Assembly (NCBI GenBank): GCA_031963225.1
Contig: JASSUD010000007.1
Coordinates: 1 to 61,499 of the forward strand
DNA length: 61,499 nucleotides
DNA from: JASSUD01 sp031963225
GTDB lineage: Bacteria > Pseudomonadota > Gammaproteobacteria > Burkholderiales > Burkholderiaceae
Reading direction: 5' to 3'
How positions within the stretch are numbered: the first letter of the stretch is position 1; each line of letters starts with the position of its first letter. The position numbers and the translations under genes were made by a program. Shown here one piece after another: positions 60,352-61,499 of this stretch. Under the pieces are notes generated by a model, which saw nothing but the letters and a program-made list of their open reading frames with translations, did no database searches and was not told the origin of the DNA.

Positions 60352-61479
60352 ATGCCAAATACATTTAGCGCGACTTCAGTCGACGGTGCTCCACGCCTGT
60401 CTTCTACTAAGCCGCTTGAAGATAAAGGTACTTCACCGCTGCGTGAAGTACCTGAGCGGTCCATTCTTAAGCATCGTTTTACACTATCGGAGTTAAAGCA
60501 GGCATTGGATGCTGCCAGCAAGATACTTAGTATGGATGGCGAAAAAGATCATGCCGTGTCTGCGGATAAGATCAATAACATCAGCGTATCAAGGTGCTTT
60601 GATTTCAATGTTCATCCGGCAATCGAAAACCATCAACCAGAAATTCAAGGAGTCGATGCGCAACCTACTTCAGACACGGCAGATTTTCATCTAGATGAAA
60701 TTGCCTATGCTTTTGCCACATTCGACGATCTTCTTGTCTCGATGAGAAGACGTGAATATGCAAACCTGCCTGATTTTGAGGAAAGTTGCAAAGCAGCCAA
60801 ATCTTTTAAGAAAAATTTAATTGAACTTGAAAATGGCCTTGAAGGAATAAAGGAAATTTTTAAAGATGCATCTCTTTTTGAAGAAATTTCTGAAGATACC
60901 TCTCAAGAAAAGTTTCAATATTTTCTAGATAGGCTAACAAAAATAAAAATGGCTTTAAAACCATTAAAACCTACACTGGAAAACCTAAAGGCAATCAATA
61001 ATTCTCTAAAAAATAAATTACCTTCTCAAACACAATTGTACATTCTTCGAGTAGTGTCCGTTACTTTAACTATGGCTGGGACCATTTTAGCCATTTTTTC
61101 TATCTCAGCCACACCATTATCTGTTTTGATGTTACTAGGTAGTTTTGCTTTGGAGACACGGAACTACCTGCTTGAACAGAAAATAAAGAGCTGGAAGTCT
61201 TTTGAGAGTTCTTTAGAGAATTTTAAAAAGCATAGTCCCATCAAGGAGAAAAAAGTGTTTCAAGCTCTATCGGTTTTAGCAAAAAATGTAAATACTGCTA
61301 ATGAAAATGCGGCTCAAATGATGAAAGTGATAGAAGAAATGAGAGCTGAAATTAAAGCGCTGAAAGAAGAGAGGAATCAGTCGACCGACGTGCAATCTAA
61401 AACAGAAAACAACGTGGTCACCTCAGTCAATTCGTCTAACGGGCCAGAAACTAACCCTAATCTAAGCATGGTCGGTTAA
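60352..61479 (+). CDS. Membrane protein with coiled-coil tail, unknown, effector candidate
   Basis: A 375-residue unrecognised protein. ATG 60352 has a good ribosome site (GGGAGGC, four bases spacing). The N-terminal 40 residues are Ser/Thr/Pro rich (SATSVDGAPRLSSTKPLEDK) and contain no signal peptide. Residues about 110-220 are helical and charged. A membrane hairpin lies at about 229-266 (VVSVTLTMAGTILAIFSISA, then PLSVLMLLGSFALE). A coiled coil follows (NVNTANENAAQMMKVIEEMR, AEIKALKEER), and the last 40 residues are Asn/Ser/Thr rich. The arrangement resembles translocated membrane effectors and the F-box-like protein at 32652; function is not inferred further. Confidence 0.7.
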   Translation: MPNTFSATSVDGAPRLSSTKPLEDKGTSPLREVPERSILKHRFTLSELKQALDAASKILSMDGEKDHAVSADKINNISVSRCFDFNVHPAIENHQPEIQGVDAQPTSDTADFHLDEIAYAFATFDDLLVSMRRREYANLPDFEESCKAAKSFKKNLIELENGLEGIKEIFKDASLFEEISEDTSQEKFQYFLDRLTKIKMALKPLKPTLENLKAINNSLKNKLPSQTQLYILRVVSVTLTMAGTILAIFSISATPLSVLMLLGSFALETRNYLLEQKIKSWKSFESSLENFKKHSPIKEKKVFQALSVLAKNVNTANENAAQMMKVIEEMRAEIKALKEERNQSTDVQSKTENNVVTSVNSSNGPETNPNLSMVG

Positions 61480-61499
61480 TTCAGGCTTAAAGAGCATTG

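Noticed and set aside
1..61499. tRNA, rRNA or tmRNA genes
   Set aside because: No cloverleaf with a GTTCGA-type T-loop and no rRNA signature was found in the intergenic regions inspected; a tRNAscan or Infernal run would be decisive.

Overview
The window reads as a chromosomal segment of a Burkholderia-related betaproteobacterium. The core genes (rnfH-ratA/smpB, xthA, ttcA-folB, cca, dprA, def-fmt, htpX, rsmB, a DUF4390 gene followed by an NtrY/NtrX-type pair, tamA-tamB, DUF3460, phrB) have protein sequences and neighbourhoods typical of that order. Moderate GC, AT-rich hypothetical genes, decayed toxin-antitoxin genes and many eukaryote-like domains (F-box, NACHT, WD40, NB-ARC/TPR, a possible CaaX box) suggest a host-associated, probably fungal-endosymbiotic lineage such as the Mycoavidus/Glomeribacter group. 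That placement is inference; no rRNA gene is present to settle it.

Layout. Positions 1-4860 are housekeeping genes. Positions 4861-7135 and 9812-12565 are AT-rich stretches with four minus-strand proteins of unknown function (effector candidates). Positions 7136-9811 hold a MidA-like methyltransferase and cca. Positions 12566-22848 run from a thioredoxin-like gene and dprA into def-fmt, htpX, rsmB, DUF4390, sensor kinase and regulator. Positions 23061-30296 are the tamA-tamB operon. Positions 30382-36664 mix DUF3460, an AbrB-type regulator, a PagP-like lipid A palmitoyltransferase, an F-box-like membrane protein, a vapC remnant and a photolyase. Positions 36993-59304 are an accessory region with four giant proteins: a WD40-only protein, two NACHT-WD40 paralogues and an NB-ARC/TPR protein. 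Between them lie a vapBC module, a secreted alginate-lyase-family enzyme and gene remnants. Position 60352 starts another membrane protein of unknown function.

Interspersed between genes is a family of about 34-bp REP-like hairpins that start with GTAG. Several are paired tail to tail as REPIN-like doublets, and one supplies the stop codon of ttcA.

The most notable content is the STAND (signal-transduction NTPase) cluster. It has almost identical 126-bp WD40 repeats whose differences fall mainly at a few codons per repeat, paralogues that are a mosaic of apparently identical and diverged blocks, a NACHT-less paralogue with its own large propeller array, and a neighbouring NB-ARC/TPR protein ending in Cys-Thr-Val-Met. 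The architecture parallels fungal HET-E/HNWD NLR receptors. It could be an antiphage or self-recognition system, or a set of proteins delivered into the host.
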